Shown here: one piece after another, positions 6,922 through 13,431 of the stretch
Layout of the letters: each line of letters starts with the position of its first letter
Numbering within the stretch: the stretch's first letter is position 1
Source of the DNA: Actinomycetospora sp.
Lineage (GTDB): Bacteria > Actinomycetota > Actinomycetes > Mycobacteriales > Pseudonocardiaceae
Length of the DNA stretch: 14,300 nucleotides
Assembly (NCBI GenBank): GCA_025925615.1
Contig: JAICLN010000058.1
Location: 1-14,300, forward strand
Direction of reading: 5' to 3'
Position numbers and translations under genes: made by a program
The notes under the pieces: model-generated
Databases searched by the model: none
What the model saw: the letters and a program-made list of their open reading frames with translations, nothing else
What the model was told of the DNA's origin: nothing

Positions 6922-6934
6922 AGGCCGCAGGCCT
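6922..6934 (-). other. Small hairpin at the sigma factor stop codon
   Basis: AGGCC at 6922-6926 pairs with GGCCT at 6930-6934 around the loop GCA. It overlaps the sigma factor stop (TAG at 6935-6933). A 5-bp stem without a T-tract is weak as a terminator and may only reduce read-through into the GT9 gene. Confidence 0.25.
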
Positions 6935-7802
6935 ACCGCGCGTTCTCGCCCAGGCCGTCACGCAGCTGCGCGAGGGTCTTGGCGAGCAGGCGCGAGACGT
7001 GCATCTGCGAGATACCGACCTCGGCCGCGATCTGCGACTGGGTCATGTTCTTGAAGAACCGCAGCATGATGATCGTGCGCTCGCGGGGCGCCAGCTGGGA
7101 GAGCAGCGGCGCCAGCGACTGCTGGTACTCGACCTTGTCCAGCGCCGCGTCGGCCTCGCCGAGCAGATCGGAGACCGTTCCGGAGTCCGGGTCGTCGACG
7201 AGCATCTCGTCCAGCGACCCGGACCGGTACGCGTTCGAGGCCTCGAGCGCCTCGAGGACGTCCTCCTTCGGCAGGTCCAGGTGCGTCGCGAGCTCCGCCG
7301 CGGTCGGCGCCCGTCCGAGGGTCTGCGACATCTGCGACATCGCCGAGGACAGCGTGACGTTGAGGTCCTTGAGCCGGCGGGGGACCCGCATCGACCACGC
7401 CTGGTCGCGGAAGTGGCGGCGGACCTCGCCGGTGATCGTCGGGACCGCGTACGACAGGAAGTCGGTGCCGCGCTCCGGGTCGTAGCGGTCGACCGCGTTG
7501 ATCAGTCCGAGGGTGGCGACCTGCTCGAGGTCCTCCTCCGGCTCGCCGCGCCGGGAGAACCGGCGCGCGATGTGCTGGGCGACGGGGAGGTGCCCCCGCA
7601 CCAGGTCGTCGCGCAGCCGGGCCCGTCGCGGGTCCCCCACGGGCAGGCGCGCGTGCTCGGCGAGCATCGGCATCAGGTGGTCGTACTCACCACGCGAGCC
7701 GCGGCGGGACTTGCCGTCCGGCTCGTGACCGTTCCCGTTGGTCTTCCCGGGAGCGGGCTCGGTGGTCGTCTGCGTCGTCGGCTCGACGTCGTGGGCCGTC
7801 AC
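6933..7802 (-). CDS. RNA polymerase sigma factor, SigF/SigB/SigG family
   Basis: The protein has 289 residues. A disordered leader of about 38 residues precedes sigma-70 region 2 (about 65-135), with DLEQVATLGLINAVDRYDPERG and FLSYAVPTITGEVRRHFRD typical of the SigF/SigB group. Region 3 follows (about 142-220, starting VPRRLKDLN). Region 4 (about 228-284) holds LAPRERTIIMLRFFKNMTQ and the helix-turn-helix QIAAEVGISQMHVSRLL. Group 3 factors of this kind control general stress, stationary-phase and envelope genes in actinobacteria and recognise GTTT / GGGTA promoters; that specificity is known for the family. The GTG start at 7802 overlaps the anti-sigma factor stop as GTGA, so the two proteins are probably made in a fixed ratio. 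The gene belongs to an operon with the RsbW-like gene upstream and probably the GT9 gene downstream. Confidence 0.92.
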   Translation of the reverse strand: MTAHDVEPTTQTTTEPAPGKTNGNGHEPDGKSRRGSRGEYDHLMPMLAEHARLPVGDPRRARLRDDLVRGHLPVAQHIARRFSRRGEPEEDLEQVATLGLINAVDRYDPERGTDFLSYAVPTITGEVRRHFRDQAWSMRVPRRLKDLNVTLSSAMSQMSQTLGRAPTAAELATHLDLPKEDVLEALEASNAYRSGSLDEMLVDDPDSGTVSDLLGEADAALDKVEYQQSLAPLLSQLAPRERTIIMLRFFKNMTQSQIAAEVGISQMHVSRLLAKTLAQLRDGLGENAR

Positions 7803-8260
7803 GAAAGCGTGGTCCCGAGACGCCGGACCGACATCCGCACGGCGAGCCGGAACGGGTCGCCGGGCTGGCCGGGCGCGGCGGAGAGCATGCGGACGTCGTC
7901 GGCCAGGGTCGTGAGGACCCGCCAGCCGAAGGAGTCGGTGGACAGCCGCTCCCCCGTGGTCCGGACCGTTGCGGTCACCGTGATGTGCTCCTCACCGACG
8001 TTGAAGCTGCAGGTCAGGCGGGTGTCGGGGCGGGCGAGGGCGACGAGGCTCGAGCACGCCTCGTCGACGGCCATCCGCAGGTCGGCCACCGCGTCGAGCG
8101 TGAACTCGGCCCGGGCGGCGAGGTCGGCCGCGACGGTCCGCATCGTGATGACGGCGCGCGGCACGGCCGGGACGCGGACCTCGACGTCCTCCGGCGGCAT
8201 GTACCGGTCGCCGGGTTCGTTCGGGACAGAGCCGTTCGTCGGGGGGTCGGGCCGCGCCAC
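7799..8260 (-). CDS. RsbW-like anti-sigma factor (GHKL ATPase fold)
   Basis: This 153-residue protein matches the RsbW/UsfX class of anti-sigma factors. Residues 28-60 form the opening strand and helix (VRVPAVPRAVITMRTVAADL, then EFTLDAVADLRMAVDEAC). The LRMAVDEAC helix stands in the place of the N-box, with Asp-Glu where histidine-kinase relatives have Asn. FGWRVLTTLADDV at 111-123 is the degenerate G-box region, and FRLAVRMSV at 137-145 is the last strand. Known members bind and silence the partner sigma factor and are themselves controlled by an anti-anti-sigma protein; none is encoded in this window. The GTG start is supported by a perfect AGGAGG five bases upstream. The stop overlaps the sigma factor start. 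Whether it is still an ATPase or kinase is uncertain because the nucleotide-binding motifs are degenerate. Confidence 0.85.
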   Translation of the reverse strand: MARPDPPTNGSVPNEPGDRYMPPEDVEVRVPAVPRAVITMRTVAADLAARAEFTLDAVADLRMAVDEACSSLVALARPDTRLTCSFNVGEEHITVTATVRTTGERLSTDSFGWRVLTTLADDVRMLSAAPGQPGDPFRLAVRMSVRRLGTTLS

Positions 8261-8265
8261 GAGCA

Positions 8266-8271
8266 CCTCCT
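8266..8271 (-). promoter_or_regulatory. Ribosome binding site of the rsbW-like gene
   Basis: AGGAGG on the minus strand, five bases before the GTG at 8260. It fixes the start of the anti-sigma gene in a frame that stays open far upstream. Confidence 0.8.
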
Positions 8272-8288
8272 CGTCGGATCCGGGCCAT

Positions 8289-8316
8289 GCCGGTGTCGCC
8301 ACGCGATGACACCGGC
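8289..8316. promoter_or_regulatory. 9-bp inverted repeat in the rsbW 5' leader
   Basis: GCCGGTGTC at 8289-8297 and GACACCGGC at 8308-8316 form a perfect dyad with a 10-nt centre. It lies between the SigF-type promoter and the ribosome site of the anti-sigma gene. It could be a leader hairpin or an operator; the centre-to-centre spacing of 19 bp would place both half-sites on nearly the same DNA face. No known operator is recognised. Confidence 0.45.
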
Positions 8317-8373
8317 GGGCACGTCGATCTCCGCGGCGCCGGCTGCCCCGGGCCGTCCTCGGTCGTCGGTCGT

Positions 8374-8399
8374 GTACCCGGGGCCCCCCGCCACAAACC
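8374..8399 (-). promoter_or_regulatory. SigF-type promoter upstream of rsbW-sigF
   Basis: On the minus strand GGTTT (8399-8395) is followed after exactly 15 nt by GGGTAC (8379-8374). The known actinobacterial SigF consensus is GGTTT or GTTT, 15-17 nt, GGGTA. The predicted start of transcription is near 8367, giving a leader of about 107 nt before the GTG at 8260. Placed in front of the sigF module it implies positive autoregulation, as in the mycobacterial usfX-sigF operon. Confidence 0.7.
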
Positions 8400-8479
8400 G
8401 GTTCCGCACCCGGGCGGGCCCGCGTCGGCGCCGTGCGTCGCCGCGCGCGGAGAGCCCGGGCCGTGGTGTCCTCACGGCC

Positions 8480-9052
8480 GTGCCCCACGGTGAGGTCCTC
8501 CCGACGCCCGGTGGGCGTGTCCGAGAAACCTGCCCCCCTCGGGCGGTCCTCTTCGACCGGGACGGCACCCTCGTCCACGATGTCCCCTACAACGGCGATC
8601 CGGCGAAGGTCGCCCCCGTCGCCACGGCCCGCGCCGCCCTCGACCGGCTGCGGCGGGCCGGCATCCCGACGGGGGTGGTCAGCAACCAGTCCGGGGTGGC
8701 CCGCGGGCTGCTCACGCCGGAGGCCGTGGTCGCGGTGAACACCCGCGTGGAGGAACTCATCGGGCCGATCGGTGTCTGGGCGTGGTGTCCGCACGGCGAG
8801 GCCGACGGGTGCGCCTGCCGCAAGCCCGCCCCCGGCCTGGTCCTCGACGCGGCCCGGTGGCTCGGGGTGGACCCGGCCGAGTGCGCGGTCGTCGGGGACA
8901 TCGCGGCCGACCTCGGTGCCGCCCGCGCCGCCGGGGCCCGCGGCGTCCTGGTCCCGACGCACACGACCCGCCGCGAGGAGGTCGACGCCGCGGACCTCGT
9001 CGCGCCCGACCTCCTCGGCGCCCTCGACCTCCTCGGCATCCCGGACCGATGA
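8480..9052 (+). CDS. gmhB: HAD-IIIA phosphatase, GmhB-like (heptose 1,7-bisphosphate phosphatase)
   Basis: From the GTG at 8480 the protein has 190 residues. HAD motif I is FDRDGT with the nucleophile Asp26 and acid/base Asp28. Motif II is VSNQSG (Ser68-Asn69). The zinc loop C-x-H-x5-C-x-C (Cys103, His105, Cys111, Cys113) is followed by RKP with the motif III Lys115, and motif IV is VGDIAADL (Asp140, Asp144). The zinc loop and the NQSGVARG segment are the signature of GmhB and the phosphatase half of HisB. GmhB removes the 7-phosphate (sensu C7) of heptose 1,7-bisphosphate. The heptose genes downstream favour GmhB over a histidinol phosphatase. The start is uncertain: 8480 is the only GTG close upstream of the domain, and no ribosome site is visible. 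The stop overlaps the next ATG as ATGA. Confidence 0.85.
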   Translation: MPHGEVLPTPGGRVRETCPPRAVLFDRDGTLVHDVPYNGDPAKVAPVATARAALDRLRRAGIPTGVVSNQSGVARGLLTPEAVVAVNTRVEELIGPIGVWAWCPHGEADGCACRKPAPGLVLDAARWLGVDPAECAVVGDIAADLGAARAAGARGVLVPTHTTRREEVDAADLVAPDLLGALDLLGIPDR

Positions 9053-10122
9053 GCAGAGTCCTCGCGGTCCGGCTCGACTCCGACGGCGACGTCCTGCTCA
9101 CCGGACCCGCGATCCGTGCCCTCGCGGCGGGCGGCGACGAGGTCGTCGCCGTCGTCGGCCCCCGCGGCCGACAGGCGGCGGCGCTGCTGCCGGGGGCCGC
9201 GCAGGTGGTCGTCTGGCACTGCGGGTGGGTCGACGGCGACGCCCCGCCGGTCACCCCGGCGACCGTCGCCGACGCCGTCGCACAGATCGCCGACCTCGCC
9301 GCGGACGAGGCCGTGGTGTTCACCTCCTTCCACCAGTCGCCGCTGCCGACCGCGCTCGTCCTGCGGATGGCGGGCGTCGGTCGGATCACCGCCGCCTCGG
9401 TGGACTTCCCCGGCGGCCTGCTCGACGTCCGGGCCCGGCCCGGTGACCCCACCCTCGACCCGACGGTCGACCTCCCCGACGACCTCCCCGAGCCCGAACG
9501 GGCGGTCGCGATCGCCGCCCGCGGCGGCCACGTGACGGGTCCCGACGACGACGGGTGCCTGCGGGTCATGACCCCGCCCGGCACGGTCGAGGCGGCCCGC
9601 GACCGGCTCGCCGCGCACGGGATCGCGGCGGGGGAGCGGTACGTGGCACTGCACCCCGGGGCGTCCGTGCCCGCCCGGGCCTGGCCGCCCGAGCGCTGCG
9701 CCGCGGGCGTCGAGGCGCTGCAGGCCGCGGGCCACCGCGTCGTCGTGACCGGTGCGCCCGCCGAGGCCCCGCTCACCGCCGCCGTCGCGGGTCGGCACGG
9801 GATCGATCTGGGCGGGGCCACCTCGTTCGCGGTGCTCGCCGAGGTGCTGCGGGGCGCGGACGCGGTGGTGGTGGGCAACACCGGGCCCGCCCACCTGGCC
9901 GCCGCGGTGGGGACGCCGGTCGTCTCGCTGTTCTCGCCGGTCGTGCCCGCGGTGCGCTGGGCGCCCTACGGCGTGCCCCACGTGCTGCTCGGCGACCAGG
10001 AGGCGCCCTGCCGCGGCACCCGGGCCCGCGACTGCCCGGTCCCGGGTCACCCCTGCCTCGCGGGGGTCCCGCCGGAGGCCGTGGTGGCCGCCGTGGCACG
10101 GCTCACTGGTCACTCTGAGTAG
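9049..10122 (+). CDS. Glycosyltransferase family 9 (heptosyltransferase-like)
   Basis: The protein has 357 residues and the GT-B fold of GT9. It opens with MSRVLAVRLDSDGDVLLTGPAIRAL, a variant of the usual RxDxxGDxLLxxPA motif. The C-terminal half contains ALHPGASVPARAWPPER (about 200-216), HRVVVTGAPAEAPL (229-242) and the donor-binding motif GNTGPAHLAAAVGTPVVSLF (276-295). Three cysteines near the end (321, 329, 336, in EAPCRG and DCPVPGHPC) are a recurrent tail in this family. GT9 members transfer heptose from ADP-heptose in LPS bacteria; here the acceptor is unknown. The start ATG overlaps the phosphatase stop by 4 nt. It is a homologue of the minus-strand GT9 at 5866-6891 but is clearly diverged, so the pair is not a recent duplication. 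Two in-register stop-like TAG triplets follow at its end. Confidence 0.9.
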   Translation: MSRVLAVRLDSDGDVLLTGPAIRALAAGGDEVVAVVGPRGRQAAALLPGAAQVVVWHCGWVDGDAPPVTPATVADAVAQIADLAADEAVVFTSFHQSPLPTALVLRMAGVGRITAASVDFPGGLLDVRARPGDPTLDPTVDLPDDLPEPERAVAIAARGGHVTGPDDDGCLRVMTPPGTVEAARDRLAAHGIAAGERYVALHPGASVPARAWPPERCAAGVEALQAAGHRVVVTGAPAEAPLTAAVAGRHGIDLGGATSFAVLAEVLRGADAVVVGNTGPAHLAAAVGTPVVSLFSPVVPAVRWAPYGVPHVLLGDQEAPCRGTRARDCPVPGHPCLAGVPPEAVVAAVARLTGHSE

Positions 10123-10138
10123 TAGTTCCCCGGGCGGC

Positions 10139-10165
10139 GTTTACCAGGTCGTTCCCACAGGGATT
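10139..10165 (+). promoter_or_regulatory. Possible SigF-like promoter before the first GT4 gene
   Basis: GTTTA at 10139-10143 is followed after 16 nt by GGGATT at 10160-10165, which partly matches the SigF consensus GTTT / GGGTAT. Transcription would begin near 10172, only about two bases before the GTG at 10174, implying a nearly leaderless message. This agrees with the lack of a ribosome site there. The -10 match is imperfect, so this is a weak call. Confidence 0.25.
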
Positions 10166-10173
10166 TCTCGCCG

Positions 10174-11235
10174 GTGACTTCCAGCCCCGCTGCGCGGCCG
10201 TCGCTGACGGTTCTGCACTGGCACGTGCACGGGTCCTGGTCGACGGCGTTCGTCCAGGGACCGCACCGGTACCTGCTGCCCACACTGCCCGAACGCGGGC
10301 CGTGGGGCGGCGGGCGTCCGGCCGCGTGGACCTGGCCGGATGCCGCAGTGGAGATCTCTCCGGCCGGGATCGCCGAGGCCGCCGACGAGATCGACGTCGT
10401 GGTGCTGCAGCGCCCCGAGGAGATCGACCTGGTCGAGCGCTGGACCGGCCGGCGCCCCGGGATCGACGTGCCGGCGGTCTTCGTCGAGCACAACACGCCG
10501 CGGGGCGACGCCCCCGCGACGCGACACCCGCTCGCTGAGCGTGACGACATCCCGGTCGTCCACGTCACCCATTTCAACGCGCTCATGTGGGACTGCGGGC
10601 GGGCCCCGGTCCGGGTCGTCGAGCACGGCGTCCTCGATCCCGGGCACCGCTACACCGGCGAGCTGGACCGGGCCGCCGTCGTCGTCAACGAACCCGTCCG
10701 GCGGCACCGCGTCACCGGGACCGATCTCCTCGCCGGGTTCGCCGACACCATCGGGCTCGACGTGTACGGCATCGGCACGGAGCGTCTGCCCGAGGCGGTC
10801 GACCACCCGGCCGTCGCGATCGGCGGCGACCTGCCGCAGGCGCGGATGCACGCCGAGCTCGCCCTCCGACGGCTCTACCTGCACCCGATCCGGTGGACCT
10901 CGCTCGGGCTCGCCCTCATCGAGGCCATGATGCTCGGGATGCCCGTGGTCGGTCTGGCCACCGCCGAGGCGGCCGTCTCGGTGCCCGACGACGCCGGTGT
11001 CGTCGCGACCGACCCCGCGGTGCTGCACGACGCGATCCGGACCTACCGGGCCGACCCCGACCTCGCCCGGGCGCACGGCGCCCGCGGGCGGGAGATCGCC
11101 CTCGGCCGCTGGTCGGTCGGTCGGTTCTGCGACGACTGGGACGACGTCCTGGCGCAGGTCATCGGCTCGAGCACGTCCACGACGACACCCGGGTCCACCC
11201 ACGCGGCCGCGGGCCCCGTCGCCGTACCCCTCTAG
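10174..11235 (+). CDS. Glycosyltransferase, GT4-like (GT-B fold)
   Basis: This 353-residue protein starts LTVLHWHVHGSWSTAFVQG and then contains VFVEHNTPRGD (about 102-112), PVVHVTHFNALMWD (127-140) and VRVVEHGVLDPG (146-157). These have the layout of the N-terminal half of retaining GT-B glycosyltransferases. The C-terminal half holds LHPIRWTSLGLALIEAMMLGMPVVG (236-260), where the ExxxxxxxE region of GT4 is reduced: Thr/Ser-Leu-Gly occupies the first Glu position and Glu250 the second. A low-complexity Ser/Thr/Ala tail of about 20 residues ends the protein. The sugar and acceptor are not deducible from sequence; context suggests a glycan that includes heptose. The GTG at 10174 starts 52 nt after the preceding GT9 stop and has no clear Shine-Dalgarno sequence. 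It could be classed as GT4 or an unassigned GT-B family. Confidence 0.8.
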   Translation: MTSSPAARPSLTVLHWHVHGSWSTAFVQGPHRYLLPTLPERGPWGGGRPAAWTWPDAAVEISPAGIAEAADEIDVVVLQRPEEIDLVERWTGRRPGIDVPAVFVEHNTPRGDAPATRHPLAERDDIPVVHVTHFNALMWDCGRAPVRVVEHGVLDPGHRYTGELDRAAVVVNEPVRRHRVTGTDLLAGFADTIGLDVYGIGTERLPEAVDHPAVAIGGDLPQARMHAELALRRLYLHPIRWTSLGLALIEAMMLGMPVVGLATAEAAVSVPDDAGVVATDPAVLHDAIRTYRADPDLARAHGARGREIALGRWSVGRFCDDWDDVLAQVIGSSTSTTTPGSTHAAAGPVAVPL

Positions 11236-11422
11236 CGATCGACCGGTCGGGCCGACGAGGGCGCCCGACCCCGAACCGTCCGCCGGACGGACCACTCGGG
11301 ACCGGGCTTCAGCCCACGGCTCCGGTCCACCGCCATCTCCAGTGCGTGCGACGCGCACGCCCCACCGGCCTGACCGCCGGCGCGGGGTGCGCCCGCCCGC
11401 ACGCCCGCCAGGAGGACTGTGC
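11236..11422 (+). other. 187-nt intergenic region with small hairpins
   Basis: This is the only sizeable gap in the plus-strand cluster. It contains CCGTCC-GCC-GGACGG at 11276-11290 and GGGCT-TC-AGCCC at 11304-11315, two short GC-rich hairpins without T-tracts, which could end or attenuate transcription from the first GT4 gene. I see no convincing promoter consensus and no open frame with gene-like content. Its 3' end holds the ribosome site of the next gene. Confidence 0.4.
11411..11416 (+). promoter_or_regulatory. Ribosome binding site of the second GT4 gene
   Basis: GGAGGA lies six bases before the ATG at 11423, an ideal spacing. It decides the start in a frame that is open for another 140 codons upstream. 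Confidence 0.85.
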
Positions 11423-12754
11423 ATGCGGATCGCCATGGTCTCCGAGCACGCGAGCCCGCTCGCCTGCTTGGCGACGACAGCCGACACCGCCGACCCCACC
11501 GCGCGCCGCGCGGTCGACGAGCACGCCGCGGCGACCGGGATCGGTGCCGTGGACGCCGGTGGACAGAACGTGCACGTGCACGCGCTCGCGACGGCGCTCG
11601 GTCGCGCGGGCCACGAGGTCGTGGTGCACACCCGACGGACCGACCCGACCACCCCGCAGCGGGTCGCGCTCGCGCCGGGCGTCGTCGTCGACCACGTCCC
11701 GGCCGGACCCGCGGTCGAGCTGGGCAAGGACGAGCTGCTCGAGCACATGGGTGAGTTCGCGGCCGTGCTGCGGCGGCAGTGGCGCCGGCACCGGCCCGAC
11801 GTCGTGCACGCGCACTTCTGGATGTCGGGGCTCGCGAGCCTCGAGGCCGGCCGGGCGACCGGCACGCCGGTCACGCAGACCTTCCACGCGTTGGGGTCGG
11901 TAAAGCGCCGCTACCAGGGTGCCCTGGACACCAGCCCGCCCGAGCGGGTCGCCCGTGAGAGCGACCTCGCCGCCTCGGTGGACCGGGTGATCGCCACGTG
12001 TCACGACGAGGTCGACGAGCTGGTCGCGCTCGGGGTCTCCGCCGATCGGATCGACGTGGTGCCGTGCGGAGTCGACGTGGACCACTTCACGTCCCAGGTC
12101 GGGGAGTCCGAGTCCGCGCCCGCACACGAGACCCCGCGCATCCTCACCGTCTCGCGGCTGGTCCCGCGCAAGGGCGTCGACACCGTGATCCGCGCCCTCG
12201 GCCGGCTCACCGTCGCCGGCCCGGCGCCCGAGCTCCTCGTCGCGGGCGGGCCGACCGCTGCCACGCTGGACGACGACGTCGAGGTCGCCCGGCTGCGGGC
12301 GATCGCGACGGCCGAGGGGGTCGCCGACCGCGTGCACTTCGTCGGGCGCGTGACCCCGGCCGAGATGCCCGGGCTGCTGCGCTCCGCCGACGTCGTGGCG
12401 TGCCTGCCCGCGTACGAGCCCTTCGGCCTCGTCCCGCTCGAGGCGATGGCCTGCGGACGGCCGGTCGTGGCCGCGCGGGTCGGCGGGCTCGTCGACACCG
12501 TCGTCGACGGGCGCACCGGCCTGCACGTCCCTCCCGGCGACCCGGACGCCGCCGCCCGCGCGCTCGCCGCGCTGCTCGCCGATCCGGGGAGGGCCGCCCG
12601 CCTCGGCCGCGCCGGTCGGGCCCGGGCCGAGGCCCGCTACGGCTGGGACCGGGTCGCCGCCGCCACCGAGGCGGTCTACCGCGACGTGCTCGGCGCCCGC
12701 GCGGCATCCGTGACCCCCGACCAGGTCGCCGGCCTCACGGGGGTGCGCTCGTGA
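11423..12754 (+). CDS. Glycosyltransferase family 4
   Basis: The protein has 443 residues. MRIAMVSEHASPL opens the first Rossmann fold. DAGGQNVHVHALATALGRAGHEV (about 44-66) resembles the GGQNVYV motif of sucrose-phosphate synthase and MshA-type GT4 enzymes. RPDVVHAHFWMSG (124-136) and QTFHALGSVKRRYQG (152-166) follow. The nucleotide-sugar site has LTVSRLVPRKGVDTVIRAL (241-259, with Arg245 and Lys250). The retaining E-x7-E motif is EPFGLVPLE (Glu332 and Glu340), followed by AMACGRPVVA. These show a complete, probably active GT4 enzyme. The loop at about 14-44 before GGQN is longer than usual. The ATG is fixed by a strong ribosome site. The stop overlaps the next start as GTGA, coupling it to the heptose isomerase. 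Its donor is unknown; MshA itself is unlikely given the heptose neighbours. Confidence 0.9.
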   Translation: MRIAMVSEHASPLACLATTADTADPTARRAVDEHAAATGIGAVDAGGQNVHVHALATALGRAGHEVVVHTRRTDPTTPQRVALAPGVVVDHVPAGPAVELGKDELLEHMGEFAAVLRRQWRRHRPDVVHAHFWMSGLASLEAGRATGTPVTQTFHALGSVKRRYQGALDTSPPERVARESDLAASVDRVIATCHDEVDELVALGVSADRIDVVPCGVDVDHFTSQVGESESAPAHETPRILTVSRLVPRKGVDTVIRALGRLTVAGPAPELLVAGGPTAATLDDDVEVARLRAIATAEGVADRVHFVGRVTPAEMPGLLRSADVVACLPAYEPFGLVPLEAMACGRPVVAARVGGLVDTVVDGRTGLHVPPGDPDAAARALAALLADPGRAARLGRAGRARAEARYGWDRVAAATEAVYRDVLGARAASVTPDQVAGLTGVRS

Positions 12755-13431
12755 GCCCGACCTCGCAGGCCAGCCGGACGCCGGGCCGCCCCGACGTCAC
12801 GACCACGGCCGCCCCCGCTCCCACGACCCCGCGCCGGTCCTCGGGCGCGGTCGTCCAGGACCACCTCGACGGCCTCGGCGTGACCCTCGCCGCCCTGCGC
12901 GCCCAGGCGCCGCGGCTCGCGGAATGGGGCACCGAGCTCGCCGGCCGCCTGCGCCGCGGCCAGCGGCTGCTCGCGGCGGGCAACGGCGGCAGCGCCGCCG
13001 AGGCCCAGCACCTCACCGCGGAGCTCGTCGGGCGCTACCGCGGGGAGCGCGAGCCGCTCTCCGCGATCGCGCTGCACGCCGACACGTCGACGATCACCGC
13101 GCTCGGCAACGACTACGGCTTCGTCGAGATCTACGCCCGCCAGGTCCGGGCGCACGGCCGGCCCGGCGACGTGCTCGTCCTGCTCTCCACCAGCGGCACC
13201 AGCGAGAACCTGCTCGCCGCCGCCGAGGTCGCGCGCTCGCTCGGGGTCACCGTCTGGTCGGTGACCGGCCCGGAGCCCAACCCGTTGGCCGAGGCCAGCG
13301 ACGAGGCGGTCTGCCTCCCGGGGGCGACGCCCTCGGTGCAGGAGGCGCACCTGGTCGCGGTGCACCTGCTCTGCGAGATGGTCGACGCCGCCCTCGGCCG
13401 CTCGGTCGTCCAGGACGGCGGGGTCACGCGA
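12751..13431 (+). CDS. gmhA: Phosphoheptose isomerase, GmhA-like SIS protein (stop codon missing)
   Basis: After a disordered Pro/Thr-rich leader of about 30 residues comes a SIS domain with all GmhA landmarks. These are AAGNGGSAAEAQHLTAELVGRY (75-96, including a zinc-type His87), IALHADTSTITALGNDYGF, VLLSTSGTSENLLAA (phosphate-binding Ser/Thr loop) and SVQEAHLVAVHLLCEMVDAAL with the Gln/His residues of the metal site. GmhA converts sedoheptulose 7-phosphate to D-glycero-D-manno-heptose 7-phosphate, the first step to NDP-heptose. The GTG start overlaps the GT4 stop as GTGA. The expected end is at 13429-13431, but that codon reads CGA, not TGA, and no stop follows in this frame up to the window edge. 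The end given is therefore where the domain ends and where a TGA would overlap the kinase ATG. If natural, the product carries a long meaningless tail. Confidence 0.8.

Noticed and set aside
8461..8545. Longer N-terminal extension of the phosphatase, upstream of the GTG at 8480
   Set aside because: The frame stays open far upstream, but it would overlap the promoter and reading frame of the divergent anti-sigma gene, and residues there are of shadow type.
8587..10113. 508-codon minus-strand frame opposite the phosphatase and GT9
   Set aside because: No recognisable fold, and the HAD and GT9 motifs on the plus strand explain the region.
10141..11874. 577-codon minus-strand open frame opposite the GT4 genes
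   Set aside because: No domain motifs, Gly/Arg/Asp-rich shadow composition, and it lies fully antisense to two genes with clear catalytic motifs.
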